64,000 bases of DNA from Apium graveolens (Eukaryota > Streptophyta > Magnoliopsida > Apiales > Apiaceae): NCBI RefSeq assembly GCF_009905375.1, contig NC_133647.1, forward strand, positions 170,048,790-170,112,789, given 5' to 3'. The notes beneath the pieces were generated by a model that was not told the DNA's origin, searched no databases, and was given only the letters and a program-made list of their open reading frames with translations. Each line of letters starts with the position of its first letter. Within the stretch, counting starts at the first letter, position 1. This document shows positions 11,801 to 23,890 of the stretch, in pieces. The position numbers were made by a program, and so were the translations under genes.

Positions 11801-11900
11801 CTGAACTTAAATCAGTTTATTATAATCTCTGGCTCCGTGCCTTTCTTGGTCTTTCACCAGCGGGTGGCCTCTCTCTTAGGAGGGTAAGTGACAAAAACAG
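8826..11900 (-). other. Element A internal block of unknown origin, about 3 kb
   Basis: This stretch replaces what should be the integrase core. It has no recognised coding similarity on either strand. The longest ORFs (for example 11107-11442 plus and 9952-10221 minus) have no recognisable motifs. The block is shared nearly base for base with 49515-52700 of element B, so it was present in their common ancestor. Confidence 0.7.
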
Positions 11901-11904
11901 TCCT

Positions 11905-12140
11905 TTGTGGTTCGTCAATCATTTAGAATCTCAAATGATTCCTCTATTTCCTTTAGCCAGGCTCTTGCCTCGGCTGGGTCAGCTTGTTCCATGGAACTTT
12001 GAGAGCTTAGCGACTTAAAGGTCCTGAAAGAATTTCTCACCGTACTGTCTCCTCAGGGTGGTGGTTGGGGATAATAGTCTAAGTTCTCTTTAGACAGGTC
12101 CATGAATTGCCGTATAGGGGTACCATCTCGGGTGTCCTTT
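11905..12140 (-). pseudogene. Element A displaced gag core fragment
   Basis: The minus strand reads a decayed gag segment: a DGTP...FMDLS piece, then FKSLS and DPAEARAWLKEIEESFEIL, which is the conserved start of the Retrotrans_gag core in Tekay/Del elements. It has internal stops. It lies downstream of RNase H in the element's sense, the wrong order for a gypsy element (gag should precede pol), so the internal region is rearranged. Confidence 0.7.
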
Positions 12141-12452
12141 CCTTACTCGACTTTTTGTTTCCTTAGTATGAAATGTTTCATCCTACTCCCCATAATTGGG
12201 GTCATCTTTTAATTTAAAATCCTCATTTTCCACTCCATTATGTCATGGGTTCTTCTATCTTGATGGCGACCTCCCTGACTATCACGTTCAGGGTTTGCTC
12301 TAAATCTTATTCCTCAAACTAGCTTTCATCTAAGATCTCATCTTTAAGCTCTTGAACATTTGGAACCCAAATTCTATAGGAATACCTCATTATTCCCTTC
12401 TCATCTTTCTCAGTATTAACCTCTTATCTATTTGTTGGCTCTCTGCCTTCAT

Positions 12453-13134
12453 TCATAACTTTTTCTGGCACAATATGATCTTTTCCAATAATTCGGGCTG
12501 TATTGCTATCTCAAACAGCTTTTCGGTACCGGCTCCGGTTACCTTCACTACTATTTCCATTTTCTCAAAATCTCTTATAAACTCTCCAAAAGACATTATC
12601 ATCTTGAGTCTCTCCTTTTTACTAAGGGCATCAGCCACCATATTGGTTTTCCCCGAATGATAAAGAATCTCCCAATCATAATTCTTGATTAGCTCTAACC
12701 GCCTCCTCTGGCGTATGTTGAGCTCTTTCTACGTAAGAATGTACTAGAGCACTTATGGCTTAGGTAATTCTCGCACTTCTCTCCATACAAGTAGTGCCTC
12801 CAATCTTTAGGGTAAAACTATTGCCACGAGCCTAAGCTCATGGGCGGGGATATCGAATTTCATATTACCTTAATTGTCTTGACGCAGACGCGATTATCTT
12901 GCTGTGCTAAGAAGCACCCTAATTCCTTATGCGAAGCGTCACTTACAAATCACAAAATCTCCTTTTTCCATCCGGCAACGCCAGCATAGGGGCCATCACC
13001 AACCTCTGCTTCAGTTCTTGAAAGCTGTTCTCGCATTTCTCTGTCCATTCGAACTTCTCAGTCTTACGAGTAAGCCGCGTTAAAGGGGCTACTATCTTTA
13101 CAACTTGAACGAACCTCCGGTAGTGACCGGCCAA
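12453..13134 (-). pseudogene. Element A reverse transcriptase C-terminus and RNase H, decayed
   Basis: The minus strand starts at GHYRRFVQVVKIVAPLTRLT (RT thumb/connection of gypsy RT) and runs through FEWTEKCENSFQELKQRL and LALPDGK, then frameshifts near the RNase H DAS motif. It resumes with MVADALSKKERLKMIMS at 12641, the end of RNase H. The RT catalytic core is absent, so this cannot encode an active polymerase. The same truncation is in element B at 53253-53937. Confidence 0.85.
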
Positions 13135-13186
13135 TCCTACCTCTGGTAGTTGCCCTAACCATGGTCATCAATTCCTCAGTGGTCCT

Positions 13187-13318
13187 TTATTCATTCTTGT
13201 CAGGATCCTCCATGGGATCCTCCTCAGCAACTATCCCTTCTAGGACAACATCCTCAACCGCTACATCCTCAATATCAACATCATCCGGTCCCGCGTTAGG
13301 ACGCTCTATCGGATCCAT
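13187..13318 (-). pseudogene. Element A gag N-terminal fragment (43 codons)
   Basis: An acidic ORF starting MDPIERPNAGPDD lies about 250 bp after the primer site, where gag should begin, and ends at a TAA. The remainder of gag, all protease and the RT core are missing before the RT tail begins at 13134. The same short ORF is at 53990-54121 in element B. Confidence 0.5.
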
Positions 13319-13564
13319 AATCTGATCCCCAATAAATAATAAAACATCATCGCGTTGATGTTCCTCAACTTCAGGGTTCGGAGTCCCGCTACCATATACG
13401 ATAACGAACTACGCTTCTATCGCTACATTTAAAAGGGTTCCCATAAGGGTTTTAACTGTCAGTACTACGTTAGGTAGTCCGACTATGAACTTGGCAAGAG
13501 TTCTTATTATCTTACTGAATTTATTATCTTAACGTCCCATCATCTCTGAGGTTTATAACGCTTA

Positions 13565-13576
13565 GCTCTGATACCA
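13565..13576 (-). other. Primer-binding site of element A (initiator Met tRNA)
   Basis: GCTCTGATACCA is the complement of TGGTATCAGAGC, the standard plant initiator-Met primer site, placed 4 bases from the right LTR. Confidence 0.93.
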
Positions 13577-13580
13577 TTTC

Positions 13581-16500
13581 TGTAACACCCCCAGATCCGG
13601 GGTCGGGGATCCGGGTCGTCACGGTCTTTCTTCCACAATATCACTTCACTTAATTAATAATAATAACCTTATGCTGTGACCCCACACTAACACACACCAC
13701 AACCCGTTATAGTCTCAGAGATGAAATTTAAATAAGTACAAGTCTTTGAATCCACAATTTAAAAGTTATTACAACCCAAAATGATTACTTGATAAATTTA
13801 CAGTTAATTGCCATTATCTGCCACAAGTTATAATTATACATAATTTGATTCTCAAAAATAGAATGCCTGATCTACCAATAGATCTACCTCTGCAGCTATA
13901 GCAGCCACAACATCATCGGGAAGACGCGGGATGCTTCCCACGCGCTTGCTCTGGGTCTGCTGGAGTCTGGCCATCTTTCCTAACTGTTGTTGTGTGATGA
14001 AGAAATAAAGCAAGGGTGAGCAGCAAGCCCACCAAAATAATATATATAATGATTTACAATATATGAGCCTACTCATAATACTCATGAAAGTCTTGGTCAA
14101 AAGAAATGAACCAAGTTTGATATCTTAATGCGATGAAGTCGCAAAATATTCAGTATATATACATATATACTTTTCAAAATATTGGAAGTCCTCTTCCATG
14201 CATAATATACACAAAGTCCCAGTGTATAACTGTATAAAAAATATCGTTGCAAGGTGATCTCATATATCTAACCTTGTCTCAACGTTTTTCTGAAAATCTT
14301 TGTCATTCATAAGACAATTATTAATTAGATATAAGTTTAAAAGATGAAGTTACAAGATACCCCAATATACTTATATCTTTCCCAAATACTACTTGAACTA
14401 CCACCGTTCAAGTTATAAATTAGCTTCAAAAGTTCATCACATAGATGAGACTATAAGACAAGATTTGAATAGATTAAATCTTTAAAATATTATCAAAATA
14501 AAATGAAGTTACGAGATACTTCATTTGATGTAAACATCATTTTGAAAACTTGACCCTGCCAACACTCAACAATCGCCCAACCGTAGCCTTTCCATCGAAG
14601 TGCTCTGGGTAGTGTTGCAGAAATTATCCAATTGGATGATGAACTCATTACGGGAGTTTGCCGCGCCAGGAAGACCACTTACGATGATCAGTCGTAGTAG
14701 TACAACCCCACCATTTTCTACATGTAGAGGAGAACCTGTCGGATTTACTTGTCAACCGAACACTGAACTCCTAAGGAATGGACCGCCTTAGCGGAACTTC
14801 CAGGCCATTTGGGCCAATATAATAAGGCTGGGCCGGCGCTACTCGGCCACTTACGCCACTCCTAGTTCAGATGAAATCCATGACTCTGAAACGTAAAGCT
14901 CGTTTCCCCCTTTCCCCAAGTAGAAACTTGTTGATACGGCTCCACCAAGAAGTCGTACCTAGTTGGAAAGGAAAACTCACCGATATTTCCCAGGCGATGC
15001 CTGTTAATGGATTAACTTGTTCCAAGAATTTTACTTCCCGAATATTGGGTAAGTAATAAAAAACTCTTTTACCAAGACAGCAACCTTGTTGCGAATATAA
15101 AACACACCACCGAGCCGGATCCCCCATGTTTTGAGCGAGTATTTAAATCCCCTTTTTAAAAGGAAGATCTTAAATATAAAAATAGTTTTGGGATCCGCTC
15201 TAACTTTTGAAAATCATTTTAAAGACTCGAAAACACTTTAAAGAGTGTTTGGAGTAAAACTGATTTAATGAAGTAAATCAGTCCCCAGAATATTTAGAAA
15301 ATGTCTGAATATTATTATTTAAATAATATTCCCATAAAAGATAATCTTTATAAAATAATTGAAGTAGAAGTATTAAAACTTATACTTGAAATGAATAGCA
15401 AATAATCAAAGATATACTTATACGAAAGTAATATCTTTATTTGAATAATCAAAAATAAGTTTGATTATCGACACCTTATTCTTTAATAAAATAAAGAATA
15501 TATCTCAGCAAATAATCGGAGTCATAGATCCTCAAATGAATATTCAAATAATATTCAATAAATAAAATAAAGTTAAAGTTATCGAATAAACCTTATTCGA
15601 TTAATAGTTTTAAAAACTATATCCATATATATATATATAAATAAATATATATATATAATATACTCGGGAACATCGACTCCCGGTTTAGAAATATGTTCAC
15701 CTTTTATCCCCTATACTAAGGGTATACGCAACTACTTGCTTATTTCTAGCATAGGTATTATGCAACTATAAGCATTGAAATCAACAGATAGATAACCAGA
15801 TTACGAAACAGACATGCATATATACCATATTAGCATGCTCCAATATATCGCAAAATTTGCTAATAACAATCATGCAATATCACAAGATAATGCATATACA
15901 TATATTTACATCACAACAACAGTATAACGGGTAGAAAACTTGCCTGAGCGACTTGGGGTGATAAAAGGCTCGGGACGAGTCTGGTAACCTATAAACAACA
16001 AGTAAGTTGGAATTAAACCAAAATCACTTGTAAATCTATACTTTAACTAACTTAGACTCTAACGCTTGATTTTGCGCTCACTGATTTGCTTAAGTCACTC
16101 GGGTACCCTCGGCTCCTTCATTTTTAATAATTTAACCTTTACGAGTTTTAAAGCGATTCCTTCGCGAACGACTTACCAACTGCCTAACACACTTACCATA
16201 AATGTTTCACACATTAATTAATCCTTTTTGGTCTTTAACCTACATTCCAAAGTAAGGCGAGGGAAAAAGTTTCGTTCGTGAAACGCCGTTACTTGAAACG
16301 GTCGTTTCTCCTAAACCGTAAATCGGAATCGGACGAACTACATATCAAAACGAAGCTCGTAACATGAGCTATCTAAACATGGCAGTGGTCACAATTTAAC
16401 AGGGGGTTCTCGGGTCCTAATGCTATGCACAAAACAGTCCAAAGAAAATCGGACATTACGACGGCTATGTTTACGCGATTTCCCATTTTTAAAACTACCC

Positions 16501-17735
16501 ACAATCATCACAAACCATCCTCAAATCCACACACATCAAACACCCATCCTTACCACATCATAACAATCCCAAACAATTCAATATTACTCATTCATACATA
16601 TGCTTAACCTAACTTTAATCATGCTTTAAGTTTCTTTAAATCAAAACCACTAAATTATCATTTCATTTCACCACCATTCCAAATCTCAACTCTAAACATA
16701 ACAACAAGATACCATAACATCTTACTCATCAAAATCACTTTATAATATATATGAACCTAGGGTTTGAAAGTGGTATACCTTCCTTGGATTGGTGGGTGAA
16801 GCTAGGAAGCCTTAATAAGCTTGGAGTAGTCTTAAGAAAGCTTAGATCTTCAAGAAAACAAGAAAAAAAACTCAAGTTAGAACTTGAAAACACTATTCAT
16901 TGTCTTCTCCAATGATTAAATCAAGAAGCTAGAGAAAGAATTTGTGGCTTAAACTTATGATATAGCCATTACTAAGCATAAAGAAGGTTAGGGAATTTTC
17001 TTACCAATTAAGGATGCTTGGATCTTGATTTTGGAAATTTTTAGCTTTGAAAATGCAAGAAAGCCGAGAGCAAAGTGAAGACAATGCCTTGGTTGATTTT
17101 TTTTTGATTTTTGATGAAATGAATTGCTAGTTGGTTGGCTTGTTTTTGTTTTCCATTTAGCAAATTACCACCTTGTCCTTGCATTTGTGTGGTCCTAAAT
17201 CACCCACACCTCCTTCCTTCCATGTCATGCTTATGTCACCCCTATGATGTCATCCTCCCTTCCTTGTCTCCTTTCTATTGGTTGGATGACATCACTCCCC
17301 TTAAACCCTTTGATTAACTCCCTAATCGTTTGCCTAATGACCGCTGATCTGTTGTACGGTTCGCTTAACTTTCGTTCTCGTTTATCGTTTGAAGGATCAT
17401 ACCCGGGATCTTATTACTTAGGTTCCCTTAACCTTTCTCAATACATTATATTCCTTTTTATGATCCTCTATTATAATCCTTTAATTTAAATCCTTTTTAT
17501 TTTGTTACCTTATACTCAATTCTCTCCGTACCTTGTGGATTTCCGGGAAAAACCAAAGTGTTCGGAATTGGATTCTGACGATCTTTACATACACTTATAT
17601 ACTTCATAGAGTACTAATAATATTCCATAAGATCAATAACAGAACCCCTACATAGCGTGGCATGAAAAGTTTTCTCGTTCAGCAAAAACACTATTCATAA
17701 GGGTTTCAAAAATTTCCAAAATTGGGGTTATTACA
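13581..17735 (-). repeat. Element A right LTR (5' LTR in element sense), 4155 bp
   Basis: It is a copy of 3949-8101, with the same small ORFs at a constant offset of 9632 that changes to 9634 after the (AT)n run near 15630. The near identity implies a very young insertion. Confidence 0.93.
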
Positions 17736-17740
17736 AATAA
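17736..17740. repeat. Target-site duplication of element A, right copy (AATAA)
   Basis: Matches 3944-3948. After it, C's LTR ends with CA and the primer site follows. Confidence 0.93.
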
Positions 17741-17744
17741 CAAT

Positions 17745-17756
17745 TGGTATTAGAGC
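17745..17756 (+). other. Primer-binding site of element C (initiator Met tRNA)
   Basis: TGGTATTAGAGC matches the plant initiator-Met primer site TGGTATCAGAGC with one C-to-T change. It lies 2 bases after C's LTR end (17742). Confidence 0.9.
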
Positions 17757-17802
17757 AAGCTCTTGAAGAACAAAGAGTATAAAGATCACAACAAACAACA
17801 AG

Positions 17803-20202
17803 ATGAACAAGAAGGATGTTGGAGTTAAAAATTCCATTTCTGGACAAAGACAACTATCACCACTGGAAGGTGAAGATGCACCTACATCTTCTTTCCTAAG
17901 ATAAGGCCTATGTGGACTGCATAGAGAGAGGTCCTCATGTACCTATGAGAGCTGTAACTGGAAATGAACCATTTATTCCAAAACCTAGGCATGAATGGTC
18001 AGATCCTGATATTGACCAAGTCAGGAAGGATAAGAAGGCCATGAACATATTATTCAATGGTGTTGATGGTGATATGTTTGATAACATCATTAACTGTAAA
18101 ACAGCCAAAGAGGTTTGGGACAAAATACATATTATTTGTGATGGTACTGAGCAAGTCAGGGAAAATAAGATGCAGCTCCTGATTCTGCAATATGAGCATT
18201 TCCACTGTGAAGAAAGTGAGTCACTCACTGATATATTTAGTAGATTTCAAAAGCTATTAAATGTTCTGAAGCTGCATGGAAGAGTCTATCAAACAAAAGA
18301 CTCTAACCTGAAGTTCATTAGATCTCTCCCAAAGGAGTGGAAGCCAATGACAGTCTCATTGAGAAATTTACAAGATTACAAGGAGTTCACCTTGGAGAGA
18401 CTATATGGCATCCTGAAAACCTATGAGCTTGAAATAGAGTAAGATGAAAGGTTAAAGAAAGGAAGGAAGAAAGGAGGGTCCATAGCACTGGTTGCTGAGT
18501 TAGAGAAGGATAAAGAGATGAAGGTGGAAGCTGTTGAGTCTACATCAAAGGACTGTGAAAGCAAGGGTAAAGGGCTGGTACCTGAGAGTGAAGATCAGTT
18601 GAGCCAAGATGACAAGGATGATATTGATGAGCATCTAGCATTTTTATCCAGAAGATTTTCCAAGCTCAAATTCAAGAAGAATTTTGGAGCAGCCAAGCCA
18701 AACAGAAATATGGTTGATAAATCTAAATTCAAGTGTTTCAAATGTGGCTTGGCAGGTCATTTTGCTAGTGAGTGTAGAAAGCCTAATTCCAGCAAAAAGA
18801 AGTTTAAGCCTGTTGATTATAAGTAGAAATACTTTGAGTTGCTCAAGCCAAAGGAAAGGGCTTTTATTACACAAGAAAATGACTGGGCTGCAGATGAATT
18901 GGATGAAGATGAAGAAACAAGCTATGCCAATTTAGCCCTAATGGCCAAATAAGATGAAACAGAGACCAGTTCTTCAAGCAATCAAGTAATCACCACTAAC
19001 TTAGCACATTTATCTAAAGCTGAGTGTAATGATACAATAAATGACATGTCTACAGAATTATATCACCTGCGTGTTACACTTAAGTCTCTAACTAAGAAAA
19101 ATGCTAAAATTAAAGAAAACAATTTGTTTTTAAGTGAGAGGAATAATATGCTAGAGTCTCAATTTATTGAATTTGAAAAAATGAGAATTGAGTGTAAAAC
19201 TTCTAAGGATGAATTAACTGAGTCCTTGAAGAAAGAAGAGATTTTAAGGAAACAGCTTGAGAGAGAACAGGAAGTAATTAAAGCATGGAAAACATCTAGA
19301 GATGTTCATGCTCAAATTACTAAAGTTCAGGGTATAGAATCCTTTTGTGATGCAGCCTGGAAAAAGAGCAAAGAGAAGCTTGATTCCAATCTGGTTGAAG
19401 GACTCTTTACAGATGTAGACTCAACGGATAATGAAAATCATCCGTCGGATAATCAAAAGGATTATCCGTCGAGAGACAAGGAGCCACATCTGTTGGCCGT
19501 GAGTAAACCAGTTAGCAAAGCTAAGTTAGTTAAATTGAATGAGAAATATGAATCAGTTTCTAAAAACTTTGTTCCAGGAGAATCAAGTCAAGTTAGAAAA
19601 TTAAAGAAAGTTAATGTTGGTCATATGTCTATCAAGAAATTGAATGACAGACTTGAAAAGATTGAGGTTAAAACAGAAGCTAAAAGGAAAAAAATAGAAA
19701 TGGGAAGGTATGGATTAACAAACATAAAAACTACACACCTGATAAATATGCTCCAAGAAAAATCTGTGTTAAGTGTGGTAGTGTTAGTCACTTGTCTGTT
19801 AATTGCAATATTGTTATGGCTACTCCTATGACTGTACCTTCTTCTTTTCCCAACATGAATGCCATGCCTGCAATGCCTATGAATGCTATGCCTGCTCAGA
19901 ATATGAATGCACAATTTGCTAATATGTCATTTGCACCTAATCCTTATTATGCTACATTTAGTATGCCACAAATGTTATTTAGCATGCCTTACTGGAATAA
20001 CATGTTTACAAATAGCATGCCTTTTCATGTAAACAAAAATGTGCATGATAATTCTGTTTCAATGACTGGATTCAAAGGTCCAACTCAAATGACTAAGGAT
20101 GAATCTGAGATCCCCAAGTCAAATGAGATCAAACCTAAGAAACCAAAGAAAAAGGATAACAAGGCAGGACCCAAGGAAATTTGGGTACCAAAATCAACTT
20201 GA
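17803..20202 (+). pseudogene. Element C gag pseudogene with two zinc knuckles and a coiled-coil linker
   Basis: ATG at 17803 begins a Sirevirus gag (UBN2-type core at about 17912-18442). A 1 bp insertion near 17830 and stops near 17897, 18440, 18824 and 18950 break it. The first CX2CX4HX4C zinc knuckle (CFKCGLAGHFASEC) lies near 18737-18778. It is followed by a long Glu/Lys-rich coiled-coil segment (19046-19700), then a second knuckle CVKCGSVSHLSVNC at 19765-19806 after a frameshift. A Met/Asn/Pro-rich stretch follows (19816-20000) and then a Lys-rich tail. Element E's gag has only the first knuckle and no coiled coil, so C belongs to a different sublineage. Confidence 0.82.
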
Positions 20203-20216
20203 TTTGGTTTTGATGT

Positions 20217-23200
20217 GTGCAGGGAAACAGAAAGAATCTTTGGCATCTAGACAGTGGTTGCTCAAGGCATATGACTAGAGATTCTACCCTGCTCACCGAG
20301 TTCAAGGAAAGAGCTGGCCCAAGTATTACTTTTGGAGATGACAACAAGGATTATACTGTGGGATATGGCTTGATTTCAAAGGATAATCTCATCATTGAAG
20401 AGGTTGCCTTAGTGGATGGACTCAAGCACAATTTGTTGAGTATCAGCCAGCTTTGTGATAAGCGCAATTCAGTTACTTTCAATTCAGAAGCCTGTGTTGT
20501 GACCAATAAAAAGAGAAACAAAATGGTTCTCACTGGAGTGGGAAAAGGAAATGTGTACCTAGCTGATTTCAACTCATCAAATGCAGACTCAGTAACTTGT
20601 CTTCTCACTAAAGCAAGTCAAGATAAAAGTTGGCTATGGCACAAGAAGCTGTCCCATCTAAACTTGAAGACCATGAATGAGCTAGTCAAGAAAGAGTTGG
20701 TCAGAGGTATCCCTCAAGTGGGGTTTACTAAGGATGGATTGTGTGATGCTTTCCAAAAAGGAAAGCAGATTAAAGCAACATTCAGAAATAAGCTTGATTC
20801 AACAATTGAAGAACCTTTGTAACTGTTGCACATGGATTTGTTTGGACCAGTCAATGTGTTGTCCATCTCAAGGAAAAGATATTGCCTAGTAATTGTAGAT
20901 GATTCTCAAAATTCTCTTGGACATATTTTTTAAAGTCCAAAGATGAAGCTAGTGAAATCATCATCAATCACATAAGGCAAGTCAACAATTATCCTGATTT
21001 CAAAGTAAGAAGAATCAGGAGTGACAATGGAACTAAGTTCAAGAATTCTGTGATGAGATCATTTTGTGAAAAGAATAGGATTATGCATGAGTTTTCTGCA
21101 GCTAGAACTCCATAACAAAATGGAGTGGTGGAAAGGAAAAATAGATCTCTTATTGAAGCTGCAAGAATAATGCTAGAAGAATCAAAGTTACCAACATACT
21201 TCTGGGCTGAAGCTGTGAATACTGCATGCTACACTTAGAATATCTCTTTGGTTAATCAAGCAAAATACATGACACCCTACCAATTGTTCAAGAATAGGAA
21301 GCCAACTCTAAATTTCTTACATGTCTTTGGCTGTAAATGCTACATTCTAAGAAATCAAACTGATCAACATGGAAAGTTTGATTCCAAAGCAGATGAAGGA
21401 ATTTTTATTGGATATGCTGTTGGAAAAGCATATAAAGTCTACAATATAAGAACCAACATTGTTATGGAATCAATACATGTTGTGTTTGATGATAAAAAGA
21501 CTAAAGGACTGCAAGATGGAGATTTCCTTGAAAGCCTCAAATTCGATAATATTGAGATGGATAGTGATGACAGTGATGATGAAAGTGATCAAGAAACTGT
21601 GGCTAACAACAAAAAAAAATCTACACTCAATGAAGCACATAAATCACCATCCTTTCGAGTTACAAAATGCTTCATCCGTCAAAAGACAATCAGCCTCATC
21701 CATCGAGATATAAAGTGCATCATCCGTCGGAACAATAAGAGAAGCTGAGAGTCAAAACAAATTACTTATAGAAAGAACCCCATCTTTAAGTCAAAGATCC
21801 ATAAACACAGAGGGAGTTTCTTTTAATCAAAACTCAGTCACTCATCAAGACAACAATGAGGCCTCTTCATCAAGAGCTAATCTACCACAACAGAGAAAAT
21901 GGACTTGAGATGACTCTTTTGAACTCATTATTGGTGATGCATCTTCTAGAGTTCAAACAAGGAAAGCAACTCAAGAAGAATGTCTGTATAACAGATTTCT
22001 CTCTAAGGAAGAACCAAAGAAAGTGGAAGAAGCTCTGTTGGATCCTGATTGGGTTTTAGCTATGCAGGAAGAGCTAAACCAATTTGAAAGGAACAAGGTA
22101 TGGAAGCTGATACCCAAGCCTAAGGGAAAGAATCCAATTGACACCAAGTGGGTATCCAGAAACAAGATGGATGAAAATGGTATAGTTGTCAGGAACAAAG
22201 CTAGATTGGTTGTTAAGGGCGACTATCAACAAGAAGGAATAGATTTTGATGAAACTTTTGCTCATGTTGCAAGACTTGAAGCCATCAAAATTTTCCTAGC
22301 CTATGCAGCCCATGCCAATTTCAAAGTCTATCAAATGGATGTAAAAAGTGCCTTTCTGAATGGAGATTTGGAGGAGGAAGTCTATGTTAGTCAGCCTCCT
22401 AGTTTTGACGATCCAAATTTTTTAGAATATGTCTACTATCTTTTGAAAGCACTTTATGGATTGAAGCAAGCACCTAGAGCCTGGTATGACACTTTATCAA
22501 AGTTCCTATTAGAAAATCACTTCACAAGAGGTACTGTTGATAAAACTTTATTCTTTAGAAATGTTAATGGATCTAGTATACTTGTTCAAATTTATGTAGA
22601 TGATATTATATTTGGCTCTACAGATGAAAAACTTTACAAATAGTTTGCCAAACTGATGCAAAGTATGAAATGAGCATGATGGGAAAACTAACTTACATTC
22701 TTGGTTTCCAAGTTAAGCAAATTAGTGATGGAATATTCATTAGTCAAACCAAATACATTTTTGATCTTTTAAAGAAGTTTTATCTAATGGATTGCACATC
22801 CGCAAAAACTCCCATGGCCACTGCAACTAAGCTTGAATTAAACACTACTGAAAAGTCTGTGGATATTTCAAGCTATAGAGGCATGGTTGGCTCACTTCTG
22901 TACTTAACAGCTAGTAAGCCAGATATAATGTTTGCTACTTGTCTTTGTGCTAGATTTAAGGCTGATCCTAGAGAATCTCACTTAATAGCTATTAAGAGAA
23001 TTTTCAGATATCTCAAGGGAACACCAAAACTTGGCATTTGGTACCCTAGAGATTTTGGTTTTGATCTAACTGGTTATTCAGATTCAGATTATGCAGGTTG
23101 TAAAATAGATAGAAAAAGTACAACAGGAACCTGTCAATTTCTAGGAAACAAGCTTGTGTCTTGGTTCAATAAAAAGCAAAATTCAGTTTCTACTTCTACA

Positions 23201-23534
23201 GCTGAAGCTGAATATATTGATGTCGGTAGTTGCTGTGCACAGATTTTATAGATGAAAAACCAACTGTTGGACTATGGTCTATAAGTAGACAGAATTCCTA
23301 TTTTCTGTGATAACACAAGTGCAATTTCCATCACTGAAAATCCAGTACAACATTCAAGAACAAAGCACATAGACATCAAGTACCACTTCATTAGGGAACA
23401 TGTGATGAATGGTACTGTGGAACTTCATTTTGTTCCAAGTGAAAAGCAGCTTGCAGATATCTTTACCGAGCCACTTGATGAATCCACCTTCTCTAGGTTG
23501 GTAAGTGAGTTAGATATGCTTAATTATTCTTAAA
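20217..23534 (+). pseudogene. Element C pol pseudogene: protease, integrase, RT, RNase H
   Basis: The order PR-IN-RT-RH is that of Ty1/copia. Protease has WHLDSGCSRHM near 20247. Integrase has the WHKKLSHLN zinc-binding start near 20637, an LHMDLFGP segment near 20827 and NGVVERKNR near 21121. The RT has YVDDIIFGS near 22600, and RNase H has SDSDYAG near 23080 and a [14 protein letters not shown] end near 23370. Stops occur at 20820, near 21114 (CAA to TAA by comparison with E), near 21237, near 22640 and near 23249 (TGG to TAG), plus frameshifts. It is well below function but easily aligned with element E. Confidence 0.9.
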
Positions 23535-23890
23535 TCTTTTCAGATAGTTTTGCAAGTTGTAATGCAGCCATAAACTTATTTAATTTTTCTGTTTTAGATG
23601 AAATTTTGGCTAAGTCAAAATTTACATCTCGACTGATGCTCATTATCCACCGAGTTTGATCATCCGTCGGAATAGAATTTCTTAATAAAAATCAATTATT
23701 TCTCTGGATTATCTTATACCCGATGGATAACTATTTTATCCTCATCCGTCGAATTGCCTTCATCCTAGCCATTAAAAATACTGAACATTATCCATCGGAT
23801 ATACTTATAGTCTTTCAGTATATCACGACGGATAATTGATAGAATTTTGACAGTTTATTTTATTTTATTTTGACAGTATGTCACAAATGC
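23535..23890 (+). other. Element C pol-env spacer with repeated CCGTCGG-type motifs
   Basis: No gene. It holds at least five variants of the C-specific motif in both orientations, for example CATCCGTCGG at 23661-23670, CATCCGTCG at 23743, TATCCATCGG near 23789 and ACGACGGATAA near 23825. Confidence 0.8.

Larger units (their letters stand above)
3949..17735 (-). mobile_element. Element A: non-autonomous Tekay/Del-like gypsy element with 4.15 kb LTRs
   Basis: A 13.8 kb element flanked by AATAA. Its LTRs start TGTAACACCCCC and end GGTTATTACA on the plus strand. It lies on the minus strand: the Met primer site is next to the right LTR and the polypurine tract next to the left LTR. Recognisable coding remnants are a gag start, the end of RT with RNase H, a gag core piece, and the integrase C-terminus with chromodomain-like tail, in that order on the minus strand. 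No protease, complete RT or integrase core exists, so it cannot move by itself. The near-identity of its LTRs implies recent movement using another element's proteins. Element B is a second copy with the same defects. Confidence 0.92.
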
